From: Psychromarinibacter sp048262455
GTDB lineage: Bacteria > Pseudomonadota > Alphaproteobacteria > Rhodobacterales > Rhodobacteraceae
DNA length: 64,000 nucleotides
Direction of reading: 5' to 3'
Assembly: GCA_048262455.1 (NCBI GenBank)
Contig: JBLXFD010000022.1
Span: forward strand, 1-64,000
Positions 1 through 7,785 of the stretch are shown one piece after another. Each line of letters begins with the position of its first letter. The first letter of the stretch is position 1. A program made the translations under genes and the position numbers. Under the pieces are notes generated by a model, which worked only from the letters and a program-made list of their open reading frames with translations, made no database searches and had not been told where the DNA came from.

Positions 1-874
1 CCCCACCCGATCCGCCGACGACGAACCCGGCCACCACCCGCCCCCCGTCGCGCGGCTCCCAGTCGCCCTCCACCATGTAGCGCAGCTGGCGCCGGCGCTG
101 CTCGTCGCGAAACTCCGCCATGGCCGGGGCGAAACGGTCCTCTGCCGCGTGCTTGCGCAGGAACACCGCCTGGCTGGCGCCGACCTCGAACAGGCTGCGG
201 GGCATCCGCGAGGGGTGGCGGCGTTCCGAGGCGGCGAACCCGTGGTGCACCTGCGCCAGCGGCACCAGCGCGGTGCGCGCGCCCCGGGCGGCCAGCCGCA
301 GGTTCAGGTCGCTTTCATCCAGGTAGAAGCGGAAGGCCGGGTCGAACCCGCCCATGGCCCGCAGGATACCGGCGCGGAAGGCGCAGTTGGTGCCCTCGGT
401 CTTGACCCCGCGCCCGACGCGGCCGGCGATGATGCGGGGCCTGCCGCGCTCCAGCTCCAGCGGGCGGTGGCGCCCCTCGGCGTCGATGCTGCGCGCTGTG
501 TGCTGGAAGGTGATGCCGTTGCGCCCGATCACGTAGCCCCCGGCGGCGGTGACCTCGGGATCGTCCAGCGGCGCGGTCAGGCGGGACAGCCAGGTTGGCT
601 CCGGCACCGCATCGTCGTCGATGAAGGCGATGATCTCTCCCCCGGCGGCGGCGATGCCGAGGTTGCGCGCGGCGGAGATGTTGGGCTCTTCGAAGGGCAC
701 GGCGCGGATGCTGTCGAAGCCGGCGGCGCGCAGCCCTTCCAGCCCCTGCGGGTCGGCGACCACCACCACCTCGAACCGGGGGTGGTCCAGCTGCTCGATC
801 CCCGCGAGGCAGTGCAGCAGGGCGTCCGGGCGATCACGGCTGACAACGACGACCGAGACCGCCGCCCCGCTCAT
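1..874 (-). CDS. Family 2 glycosyltransferase, 3' end beyond the window
   Basis: The reading frame is open from an ATG at 874 to the left edge, so the C terminus is missing. The N terminus is a GT-A fold start (AAVSVVVVSRDRPDALLHCL), followed by an acidic FIDDDA motif around residues 75-80 that fits the nucleotide-sugar/metal DxD site, and later YLDESDLNLR, a typical family 2 acceptor-side acidic segment. It presumably transfers a sugar at the inner membrane during surface polysaccharide synthesis; donor and acceptor cannot be read. Its ATG overlaps the kdsB stop (ATGA), so it is probably translated together with kdsB and cysQ. Confidence 0.85.
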   Translation of the reverse strand, partial: MSGAAVSVVVVSRDRPDALLHCLAGIEQLDHPRFEVVVVADPQGLEGLRAAGFDSIRAVPFEEPNISAARNLGIAAAGGEIIAFIDDDAVPEPTWLSRLTAPLDDPEVTAAGGYVIGRNGITFQHTARSIDAEGRHRPLELERGRPRIIAGRVGRGVKTEGTNCAFRAGILRAMGGFDPAFRFYLDESDLNLRLAARGARTALVPLAQVHHGFAASERRHPSRMPRSLFEVGASQAVFLRKHAAEDRFAPAMAEFRDEQRRRQLRYMVEGDWEPRDGGRVVAGFVVGGSGG

Positions 875-1671
875 TCCTGCCCCATCTCCGCCAGCATCGC
901 CTCGATCCGCGCCACGTCGCCGGGGTTGTTCAGCTCCCAGAACTTGCGGCCGCGCCCTTCCACCTCGACGCAGAGCATCGGGTGCTCGTGCTCGAGGAAA
1001 CGCAGTTGCTCCAGCCCCTCCAGCGTTTCCAGCGGCCCGACCTTCAGCAGCGGGTATGAGGCCAGCGCCGAGGGTTTGTAGGCATAGACGCCGACGTGGT
1101 GGAACACCGGGGTCGGGGCATCGTCGGCATAGGGTTCGGAGGTGTAGGGGATCACCTCCTTGGAGAAGTAGAGCGCCCGGTTGTCGCGGGCGAAGACGGC
1201 GGTGGTGCCGCCCACGCGCCCCTCGGCCCGGTCGCCCAGGAAATCCTTCAGCGCGCGGCCGTCGCAGCGCAGCACCGGGGTCGCCACCTCGGCGGTGGGA
1301 TGCCCGTCCAGCCGCGCCACCAGTTCCTCGATGAACCACGGCGGGGTCAGCGGCGCGTCGCCCTGCAGGTTCACCACGATGTCGAAGCCGCCGCCCAGCG
1401 CCGCCAGCGCCTCTGAACAGCGCTCGGTCCCGTTGCGGCAGCGGTCGGTGGTCATCACCACCTCGGCGCCGAAACCCTCGGCGGCCTCGCGGATGCGGGC
1501 GTCGTCGGTGGCGATCACCACGCGGTCGGCGCCCTTCACCTGCATCCCCGCTTCCCAGGTCCGACGGATCAGGCTGCGCGCCTCGCCGGTGGCGCCGCGC
1601 AATTCCACGAGCGGCTTGCCGGGATAGCGGGTGGAGGGGTAGCGCGCGGGAATGACGATGAGGGTGCTCAT
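871..1671 (-). CDS. kdsB: 3-deoxy-manno-octulosonate cytidylyltransferase (CMP-Kdo synthetase)
   Basis: Cytosolic enzyme that joins Kdo and CTP to give CMP-Kdo, the donor for LPS inner core or Kdo-linked capsule. The 266-aa product starts MSTLIVIPARYPSTRYPGKP, the family nucleotide-binding start, and carries the substrate-site segment NGTERCSEA near residue 80 and NLQGD at 101-105. It is slightly longer than the usual ~250 aa. The start is set by the ATGA overlap with the upstream cysQ stop; an upstream in-frame extension lies inside cysQ and is rejected. The adjacent glycosyltransferase and nearby ABC-2 permease suggest a capsule (KpsU-like) rather than a lipid A role, but this is inference. 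Confidence 0.9.
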   Translation of the reverse strand: MSTLIVIPARYPSTRYPGKPLVELRGATGEARSLIRRTWEAGMQVKGADRVVIATDDARIREAAEGFGAEVVMTTDRCRNGTERCSEALAALGGGFDIVVNLQGDAPLTPPWFIEELVARLDGHPTAEVATPVLRCDGRALKDFLGDRAEGRVGGTTAVFARDNRALYFSKEVIPYTSEPYADDAPTPVFHHVGVYAYKPSALASYPLLKVGPLETLEGLEQLRFLEHEHPMLCVEVEGRGRKFWELNNPGDVARIEAMLAEMGQE

Positions 1672-2483
1672 GGTTTCTGCAGCTCCACCCCCGGCGCGTG
1701 GGCGATGAAGAAGGGGTTCTCGAACCCCGGCTTGCCGTAGCGCAGGGGGGTATGGTCGTCGAACCGCACCACCTGGCCGCCTGCGCCGCGCAGCACGGCG
1801 TCGCCCGCGGCGGTGTCCCATTCCATGGTGCGGCCAAGCCGGGGGTAAAGGTCCGCCTCGCCGGTGGCCACCAGGCAAAACTTCAGCGAGGAGCCGGCGC
1901 TGCGCATGTCGTGGACATCATAGCGGTTGATGTAGTCGTCGGTGGCCTGGTCGCGGTGCGACTTCGAGGCCACCACCATCAGCGCCCCGTTGTCCGGGAT
2001 AGAGACGGCAAGCGGCGTCACCGGCCCGGCATGGTCCGGCGACTGGTCGCCCGTCTCCTCGACGGAACGCCCGTCGGCGCCGGTGTAGAACAGCCGCCCC
2101 TTTGCGGGCGCGTAGACCACGCCCCGCACCGGCACGCCGTTCTCGACGAAGGCGATGTTGACGGTGAAGTCGCCGCGGCGCTGCACGAATTCCTTGGTGC
2201 CGTCCAGGGGATCGACGATCAGGAAGGTCGCCACCTCCTGCCCGTGGGTGTCGGCCTGTTCCTCTGTCACCAGCGGCAGGTCCGGGAAGGCCGCCCGCAG
2301 CCCGGCAGAGATCAGCGCGTCGGCGGCCTCGTCGGCCTCGGTCACGGGACTGGCGTCGGACTTGCTGCGGACCTCGAAGTCGTCGGAACCGTAGATCTTC
2401 AATATCTCGGCCCCCGCCTGCAGCGCCAACCGACGCATAACGTCAACCAAGTGATCCATTTCCAACATCTGTTCCTCGGCCAT
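1668..2483 (-). CDS. cysQ: CysQ-like 3'(2'),5'-bisphosphate nucleotidase, inositol monophosphatase family
   Basis: A 271-aa member of the lithium-sensitive Mg2+-dependent phosphatase superfamily. The metal-binding signature is complete: TEE near residues 73-75, DPLDGTKEF at 91-99 and WDTAAGDAV at 222-230. CysQ removes the 3' phosphate of PAP/PAPS in sulfate assimilation. The start at 2483 is preferred because AAGGTG lies upstream and the longer alternative at 2525 runs towards the divergent gene. Genes of this family often sit in capsule/Kdo loci, so the substrate here could be a sugar phosphate instead. Confidence 0.85.
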   Translation of the reverse strand: MAEEQMLEMDHLVDVMRRLALQAGAEILKIYGSDDFEVRSKSDASPVTEADEAADALISAGLRAAFPDLPLVTEEQADTHGQEVATFLIVDPLDGTKEFVQRRGDFTVNIAFVENGVPVRGVVYAPAKGRLFYTGADGRSVEETGDQSPDHAGPVTPLAVSIPDNGALMVVASKSHRDQATDDYINRYDVHDMRSAGSSLKFCLVATGEADLYPRLGRTMEWDTAAGDAVLRGAGGQVVRFDDHTPLRYGKPGFENPFFIAHAPGVELQKP

Positions 2484-2606
2484 GAACGGGCAGCACCTTG
2501 CGATTGATCCGGTTTGCGGCCCCACTTATGCTTCCCCGGTAAAGGATCGGCAACAATTCCCTGCCACAAAGGGAAAAGGCCGCCGGCAGGCGCTATAAGG
2601 GCAGCG

Positions 2607-3428
2607 ATGTTCCAGCAACAGGTCAGACGCTCCACGCTGCATTCGGCGCTGTCGATCCTCGAACGGATCTACCACGCCACCGTGCGCAGCGTGCGCAAGT
2701 CCCACGGCAATGCCCTGATCGGCCTGCTGATGAGCATCCTGCAGACGGTGATCCTTGTCGCCGTCTTCTGGGCGATGTTCACCATCCTCGGCATGCGCGG
2801 CAACGCCATCCGGGGCGATTTCCTGCTGTACATCATGTCCGGCATCTTCCTGTTCCTGACCCACAACAAGGCCGTGTCGGCGGTGATGGGGTCCGAGGGG
2901 CCGACCTCGGCAATGATGAACCACGCGCCGATGAACACCACGATCGCCATCGCCTCGGCCGCGCTGGGCAGCCTGTACATCCAGACGCTGGCGCTGGTGG
3001 TGGTGCTGTTCGTCTACCACGTCGGGTTCTCGCGGATCGAGATCCTGCACCCGGCGGCGGCCTACGGCATGGTGCTGCTGTCCTGGTTCTCCGGCTGCGG
3101 GGTGGGGCTGGTGCTGCTGGCGATGAAACCCTGGGCGCCGGGGGCGGTGGGACTGCTGTCGCAGATCTACACCCGCGCCAACATGATCGCTTCGGGCAAG
3201 ATGTTCGTGGCCAACGCCATGCCCGGGTACATCCTGGCGATGTTCGACTGGAACCCGCTGTTCCATTGCATCGACCAGGCGCGCGGCTTCGTCTTCGTGA
3301 ATTACAATCCGCACTACAGCAGCGTATCCTATCCCTTGATCGTGACGTTGGTGCTGATCGTTCTGGGGATGCTGGGCGAATTCTACACGCGCCAGCATGC
3401 CTCTCGCAGTTGGGGAGCGGGGAAATGA
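2607..3428 (+). CDS. ABC-2 type polysaccharide export permease (KpsM/Wzm-like)
   Basis: A 273-aa inner-membrane protein with about six hydrophobic segments. It begins with a basic cytosolic stretch containing SALSILERIYHATVRSVR, a KpsM/Wzm feature, and ends with a C-terminal hydrophobic helix (LIVTLVLIVLGMLGEFY). The family exports capsule, O-antigen or teichoic-type polymers together with a separate ATPase. No ATPase gene is adjacent in this window. I chose ATG 2607 because the longer frame from 2514 runs through the divergent intergenic region and has no homologous character. Its stop overlaps the start of the next gene (ATGA). Confidence 0.8.
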   Translation: MFQQQVRRSTLHSALSILERIYHATVRSVRKSHGNALIGLLMSILQTVILVAVFWAMFTILGMRGNAIRGDFLLYIMSGIFLFLTHNKAVSAVMGSEGPTSAMMNHAPMNTTIAIASAALGSLYIQTLALVVVLFVYHVGFSRIEILHPAAAYGMVLLSWFSGCGVGLVLLAMKPWAPGAVGLLSQIYTRANMIASGKMFVANAMPGYILAMFDWNPLFHCIDQARGFVFVNYNPHYSSVSYPLIVTLVLIVLGMLGEFYTRQHASRSWGAGK

Positions 3429-4048
3429 GGCTGGTTTTCGCGTTGTTGCTGGGCCTGCTTGGGCTGGCGCAGGGGGCCGCGGCGCAGGGCGCGCTGCCGG
3501 CGCTGTTCCGGGTGGTGGACGTGGCCGCGGACGACGTGCTGAACGTGCGCGCCGGTCCTGGTGCGGGGCACGCGGTGGTCGCCACCCTGCCCCCCAACGC
3601 CGCCCCGGTGGAGGTTGTGGCGGAAGACGCCGCCAGCGGCTGGCTGCTGGTCAATGCCGAGGATCTGTCGGGCTACGTCTCGCCCCGCTACCTCGAAAGG
3701 CTGGCCCCGCCCGCCTCGCCGCTGGACCTGCCGCTGCCGCTCGCCTGCTCCGGCACCGAACCCTTCTGGGGGCTCGAGCTGGCGGCGGACGGCAGCGCGG
3801 CCTATTCCGACCCCGAGACCTACGAGAAAACGCCGCTGACCCAGGACTGGAGCGGCGCCGCCAATGCCCGCGGCGGGGACGAGCTGGGGGCGGTGCTGTC
3901 GGGCGCCGGGCTGCGGGTGCAGGCGGTGCTGCAACGGCAGGAATGCTCTGACGGGATGAGCGACAGGGCCTACGGGCTGAAGGCCGACGTGCTGGTACAG
4001 ACCGAAAGCCAGAGCTACATGGTCACCGGCTGCTGCGCGTTGCGATAG
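3425..4048 (+). CDS. Exported SH3-domain protein with a COG3650-like C-terminal domain
   Basis: A 207-aa protein with a clear signal peptide (MRLVFALLLGLLGLAQGAAA, cleavage about residue 21). A bacterial SH3 domain follows (DVLNVRAGPG, roughly residues 30-90), and then a cysteine-containing domain that opens with CSGTEPFWGLEL and ends MVTGCCALR. The SH3 part suggests binding to cell wall or another envelope ligand; the second domain has no assigned activity. It is translationally coupled to the ABC permease by an ATGA overlap, though this may reflect operon packing rather than shared function. Confidence 0.75.
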   Translation: MRLVFALLLGLLGLAQGAAAQGALPALFRVVDVAADDVLNVRAGPGAGHAVVATLPPNAAPVEVVAEDAASGWLLVNAEDLSGYVSPRYLERLAPPASPLDLPLPLACSGTEPFWGLELAADGSAAYSDPETYEKTPLTQDWSGAANARGGDELGAVLSGAGLRVQAVLQRQECSDGMSDRAYGLKADVLVQTESQSYMVTGCCALR

Positions 4049-4052
4049 GCGG

Positions 4053-4247
4053 TCAGTCGTCCCGCCGCGCCAACGCCAGCGCCTCGCTCAGAACCTTGCG
4101 GTCGCCGATGTGGTTGGCGAGGATCAGCAGCAGCTGGGCGTTCAGCGCGTGGCTCTGCGCCTCTGTCAGTCCGCGGTGCGCCTCCAGCAATTCGGCGTAG
4201 AAGCCGTCGTGGTCGGGCAGGTTCGGGGTGTCCTTCAACGTCGCCAT
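4053..4247 (-). CDS. Small DUF2783-type protein
   Basis: A 64-aa cytosolic protein starting MATLKDTPNLPDHDGFYAEL. It has no membrane segment or cysteine. Its start shares one base with the stop of the upstream flavin monooxygenase (TGATG), so translation is coupled. The sequence fits the DUF2783 family, whose members I recall next to aromatic monooxygenases; a role as an accessory or stabilising subunit is inference. Confidence 0.65.
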   Translation of the reverse strand: MATLKDTPNLPDHDGFYAELLEAHRGLTEAQSHALNAQLLLILANHIGDRKVLSEALALARRDD

Positions 4248-5797
4248 CACGCGCCCTCCCAGATCGTATCCAGCACCCGCGCCACTGCCGCCGCATCCAC
4301 GTAGGGCCAGCGCGCCGCCACCACCTGGTCTGGCCGGATCACGTAGACCGCGTGGTCCTCGGCCCCGAGATAGCGGGCGCGGATCGTGTCGGTTGTCGGT
4401 ACGGACACAGCCTCTGCCCCCTCGACCTGCGGCGCGTCGCAGCCGACCCCCAGCACAATCACCCGCCGGCCCAGCCGGTTCAGCAGCCAGCCATCCTCCA
4501 GCGGCGCGTCGGGGGCGACGCTGCCGGGGCGGGCGGTGGCAGGAAAGCCGGGGTCGTCGGGCCCGTCGCAGGGATAGGTACAGGGCAGGGACAGCCGGCC
4601 GGAGTTGACCCAGGCCCGGGCGAAGGGCGCCTTGGCCGCCAGCGCCAGCACCTGGTCGCGGAACAGCCGCTCGACCCCCTCCGCCGGGGTCATGAAGCGG
4701 GTGGCACGGGCGGAGTTGGCGATGTTCTCGTCGGTGGCGAAGACCCGCTCGCGGTCGTAGCTGTCCAGCAGCCCCGCCCCTGCGCGCCCCTGCAGCACCG
4801 CCGCCAGCTTCCAACCCAGGTTATCCACGTCCTGCATCCCGCCATTGCCGCCGCGCGCGCCGAAGGGCGAGACGACGTGGGCGCTGTCGCCGGCGAAGAT
4901 CACACGGTCATGCACGAAGCGCCGCAGCCGCCGGCACTGGAAGGTGTAGACACTGACCCAGTCGAGCCGGAAGTCGGAATGGCCCACCACCTTCTCGATC
5001 CGGGGGATCACCTTTTCCGGCTGCTTCTCTTCCTGCGGGTCGGCGTCCCAGCCCAGCTGCAGGTCGATCCGGTAGATGTTGTCGGGCTGCTTGTGCAGCA
5101 GCGCGGACTGGCCGGGGTGAAAGGTGGGCTCGAACCAGAAGTGCCGCTCCGGCGGGCTGTCAGAGGTCATCTCGATATCGGCGATCAGGAACCGTTCCTC
5201 GAACAGCTCGCCGTCAAACTCCAACCCCATCATCCCCCGCATGGGAGAGCGGGCACCGTCGCAGGCGACAACATACTCCGCCTCCAGCGTGTAGGGACCG
5301 TCCGGCGTCTCGATCTCCAGCCGCGCGCTGCCGTCCGCCTGCGTGACCCCCGTCACCTTGTTGCGGAACCGCAGGTCCACCAGATCGTGCGCCAGCGCGG
5401 CCTCGGCCAGGTATTGTTCGACGTAGTACTGCTGCAGGTTCACGAAGGCGGGCATCTTGTGGCCCTCCTCCGGCAGCAGGTCGAAGTTGAACACCTCTCG
5501 GTCGCGGTGGAAGGTGCGGCCGACCTTCCAGGTCACCCCCTTCTCCACCGCTCGCTCGCCCACCCCCAGCCGGTCGAGGATCTCCAGCGAGCGCTTGGAC
5601 CAGCAGATCGCGCGGCTGCCGACAGAGACCACGTCGTTGTCGTCCACCACCACGCTGCGCACCCCCTGCCCCGCCAGTTCCATGGCCAGCGCCAGGCCTA
5701 TGGGCCCGGCGCCGACGATCACCGCGGGGTGGCGCGGTTCGGGTGCGGTCAGGCCGGGGGGCGCGATGTAGGGGAAGGGGCGATAGTCGTAAGGCAT
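4247..5797 (-). CDS. Class A FAD-dependent aromatic monooxygenase (MhpA/PheA-like)
   Basis: A 516-aa NAD(P)H- and O2-dependent flavoprotein. It shows the Rossmann motif VGAGPIGLA at about residues 28-36, the DG motif ACDGARSPMRG near 180, and the second FAD motif FAGDSAHVVSPFGARGGNGG near 310, followed by QDVDNLGWKLA. A thioredoxin-like C-terminal region follows, as in phenol and 3-hydroxyphenylpropionate hydroxylases. It should hydroxylate an aromatic ring. The same-strand hmgA and fahA nearby suggest a substrate feeding the homogentisate branch, but the substrate is not readable. It is coupled to the DUF2783 gene downstream. Confidence 0.85.
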   Translation of the reverse strand: MPYDYRPFPYIAPPGLTAPEPRHPAVIVGAGPIGLALAMELAGQGVRSVVVDDNDVVSVGSRAICWSKRSLEILDRLGVGERAVEKGVTWKVGRTFHRDREVFNFDLLPEEGHKMPAFVNLQQYYVEQYLAEAALAHDLVDLRFRNKVTGVTQADGSARLEIETPDGPYTLEAEYVVACDGARSPMRGMMGLEFDGELFEERFLIADIEMTSDSPPERHFWFEPTFHPGQSALLHKQPDNIYRIDLQLGWDADPQEEKQPEKVIPRIEKVVGHSDFRLDWVSVYTFQCRRLRRFVHDRVIFAGDSAHVVSPFGARGGNGGMQDVDNLGWKLAAVLQGRAGAGLLDSYDRERVFATDENIANSARATRFMTPAEGVERLFRDQVLALAAKAPFARAWVNSGRLSLPCTYPCDGPDDPGFPATARPGSVAPDAPLEDGWLLNRLGRRVIVLGVGCDAPQVEGAEAVSVPTTDTIRARYLGAEDHAVYVIRPDQVVAARWPYVDAAAVARVLDTIWEGA

Positions 5798-5807
5798 GGG
5801 GGCACCT

Positions 5808-6074
5808 TCAGGGCAGGGACAGAACGGCGGAAAGGAGGGACAGGGCCAGCAGCAGAAGGGTCACGTACAGCAGGCGGCGGCGTTCCTCGCGGTGGGCGGG
5901 GTCGGACAGGTAGGCGCGGTAGGCGCCGATCACCTCCAGCGGGCCCAGCCACGCCCGGCCATCCACCGGACGGCTGCGGCGGCTGATGCCGAACAGGGCG
6001 CGGAACATCAGGAAGGCCCAGAACAGGAAGACCGCCCCCTGCACCACCAGTAGCGCGATGCGCGCCGCGCTCAT
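5808..6074 (-). CDS. Small membrane protein of unknown function
   Basis: An 88-aa protein with a hydrophobic helix at about residues 5-28 (ARIALLVVQGAVFLFWAFLMF), a charged middle (residues 30-67, including RRSRPVDGR and DPAHREERRR) and a second helix at about 68-87 (LLYVTLLLLALSLLSAVLSL). Its ATG overlaps the stop of the preceding 46-aa gene (ATGA), and it lies 10 bp before the flavin monooxygenase gene. I do not recognise the family. The overlaps and reading-frame quality argue that it is real. Confidence 0.6.
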   Translation of the reverse strand: MSAARIALLVVQGAVFLFWAFLMFRALFGISRRSRPVDGRAWLGPLEVIGAYRAYLSDPAHREERRRLLYVTLLLLALSLLSAVLSLP

Positions 6075-6211
6075 CGCCAGGGCCCCGCCAGCAGCATCGC
6101 GATGCCCGGCACCACGTTGGCCGCCGCGTACCACAGCGCCACCAGCCGCGCGAACCGCAGCAGGGTGGCGGAGGGCGCGCCAAGCGCGGGCGGGGCCAGG
6201 CGCAGGATCAT
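6071..6211 (-). CDS. 46-aa single-span membrane protein, unknown
   Basis: A very small open frame (MILRLAPPALGAPSATLLRF then a hydrophobic span LVALWYAAANVVPGIAMLLAG). It is linked at both ends by ATGA overlaps, to the metallo-beta-lactamase-fold gene upstream and to the 88-aa membrane protein downstream. That arrangement is the main evidence that it is translated. One transmembrane helix with a short basic N terminus is predicted. It could form a small membrane complex with its neighbour; no family recognised. Confidence 0.5.
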   Translation of the reverse strand: MILRLAPPALGAPSATLLRFARLVALWYAAANVVPGIAMLLAGPWR

Positions 6212-7158
6212 CCGGCCAGCGCCTCCCACATCATCTTGTCGCGCTCGGCGGTCCAGATCCGGGGCGTGTCGATGTCGCGCGCCTCGTCGTAGGCGCGGGC
6301 GACGTTGAAGGGCAGGCAGTGCTCGTAGATGGCGTAGTCCGAGAACTTCGGATCGCATTCCGCGCGCACTGCGTCGTAGGCCTCTTTCAAAGTGCCGCCG
6401 CCCAGCGCGACCTTCGCCGCGGGCCGATAGGTGGAGCGGACGAAGTCGGTGGTGGAATCCAGCGCCTTGTTCACCATCTCGCTGCCAACCAGAGCATCGC
6501 CCCGGCCCGGCGCGATGGCGTCGAGGTCCCAGGCGCGGATGTTCTCGACGGTGTCGGGCCAGTCGTGGAAGTGCCCGTCGCCGCAGTAGCAGGCAGAGTG
6601 GTATTCGACGATGTCGCCGGTGAACATCACGTTCTGGTCGGGCACGTAGATCACCGCGTCTCCGGCGGTATGGGCGCGGCCCAGCTGCATGATGTCGACC
6701 CGGCGGCCGCCGAGGTAGACCGACATGCGGCCGTTGAAGGTGGTGGTCGGCCAGGTCAGGCCGGGGATCTCCTCGTGCCCCTGGAACAGGCGGGGGAAGC
6801 GGTCGAACTCGCTGTCCCAGTCCTCCTGCCCCCGCTCCACCACCATGGACCGCGCGGTTTCCGACATGATGACCTGCGGCGCCTCGAAGGCGGAGGCCCC
6901 CAGCACCCGCACCGCGTGGTAATGGGTCAGCACCAGGTGGCTGATCGGCTTGTCGGTGACCTCGCGCACGTGCTCGATCACCTTGCGCGCCAGCCGCGGG
7001 GTGGCCTGCGCCTCGACGATCATCACCGAGTCGTCGCCGATGATCACGCCGGAGTTGGGATCACCCTCGGCGGTAAAGGCGTAAAGCCCCTCGCCTATCT
7101 GGGTGAAGCTGGTCTTCTTCTCGGTCATGTCGCCCTGCGAGGCGAAGGCCTTGGCCAT
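6208..7158 (-). CDS. Metallo-beta-lactamase-fold protein with an incomplete metal site
   Basis: A 316-aa cytosolic MBL-fold protein. The usual HxHxDH motif reads HYHAVR at residues 79-84, so the first-site histidines are kept but the Asp and His of the second site are Val and Arg. The third first-site histidine is in GRAHTAGD (H163), and the bridging Asp is in FTGDIV (D182). The final ligand His in PGHG is Arg (PGRG, R219). Family members hydrolyse thioesters, lactones or lactams. The position upstream of the monooxygenase suggests a role in aromatic catabolism. Start 7158 follows a good AAAGGA site. Confidence 0.8.
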   Translation of the reverse strand: MAKAFASQGDMTEKKTSFTQIGEGLYAFTAEGDPNSGVIIGDDSVMIVEAQATPRLARKVIEHVREVTDKPISHLVLTHYHAVRVLGASAFEAPQVIMSETARSMVVERGQEDWDSEFDRFPRLFQGHEEIPGLTWPTTTFNGRMSVYLGGRRVDIMQLGRAHTAGDAVIYVPDQNVMFTGDIVEYHSACYCGDGHFHDWPDTVENIRAWDLDAIAPGRGDALVGSEMVNKALDSTTDFVRSTYRPAAKVALGGGTLKEAYDAVRAECDPKFSDYAIYEHCLPFNVARAYDEARDIDTPRIWTAERDKMMWEALAG

Positions 7159-7213
7159 GTGTCGTCCTTTCATTTCGCTGGACGCCCTCGCGCCCCCGTG
7201 ATTGCCTGCGCCG

Positions 7214-7774
7214 ATGACCCGGCGCATCCTACCCCTGTTCGTGACACTCGCCCTCGCCGCCGCGACGGCGCTGGCGCTGTACCTGATGGGGCGGAACGTG
7301 ATCTGTCCCTGCGGCTACGTGCAGCTTTGGGCCGGCAGCGCGCCGCCCGAGGAAAGCAGCCAGCACCTGCTGGACTGGTACAGTCCCAGCCACCTGCTGC
7401 ACGGCATCCTGTTCTTCGCCGCCCTCTGGCTGGTGGCGCGGCGCATGCCGCTGGGCTGGCGGCTGGCGATCGCCATGGCGGTGGAGTGCGCCTGGGAGAT
7501 CGTGGAAAACTCGGCCTGGGTGATCGAGCGCTACCGGCAGGTCACCGTATCTTTCGACTACAACGGCGACAGTATCGTCAACATGCTGGCCGACCTTGCC
7601 GCGATGGTGGTTGGCTTCTGGCTGGCGCGGGTCATCCCGGTCTGGGCCAGCGTCGCGATCGTCATCGGGTTCGAGCTGCTGACCGCCTGGCTGATCCGCG
7701 ACGGCCTGGCGCTGAACGTGCTGATGCTGCTCTACCCGCTGGACGCGGTGCTGGAGTGGCAGCAGGCCGGCTGA
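7214..7774 (+). CDS. DUF2585/UPF0314 family membrane protein
   Basis: A 186-aa protein with about five hydrophobic segments, starting MTRRILPLFVTLALAAATAL. It has a conserved-looking acidic and aromatic core (AVECAWEIVENSAWVIERYR, around residues 90-110) and a DYNGDS segment, features of the DUF2585 family of alphaproteobacterial membrane proteins. Function unknown. It is transcribed against the catabolic genes on both sides and probably is not part of that operon. A TTG at 7202 is a possible earlier start; neither start has a strong ribosome-binding site. Confidence 0.7.
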   Translation: MTRRILPLFVTLALAAATALALYLMGRNVICPCGYVQLWAGSAPPEESSQHLLDWYSPSHLLHGILFFAALWLVARRMPLGWRLAIAMAVECAWEIVENSAWVIERYRQVTVSFDYNGDSIVNMLADLAAMVVGFWLARVIPVWASVAIVIGFELLTAWLIRDGLALNVLMLLYPLDAVLEWQQAG

Positions 7775-7785
7775 GGCCGCCGCGG

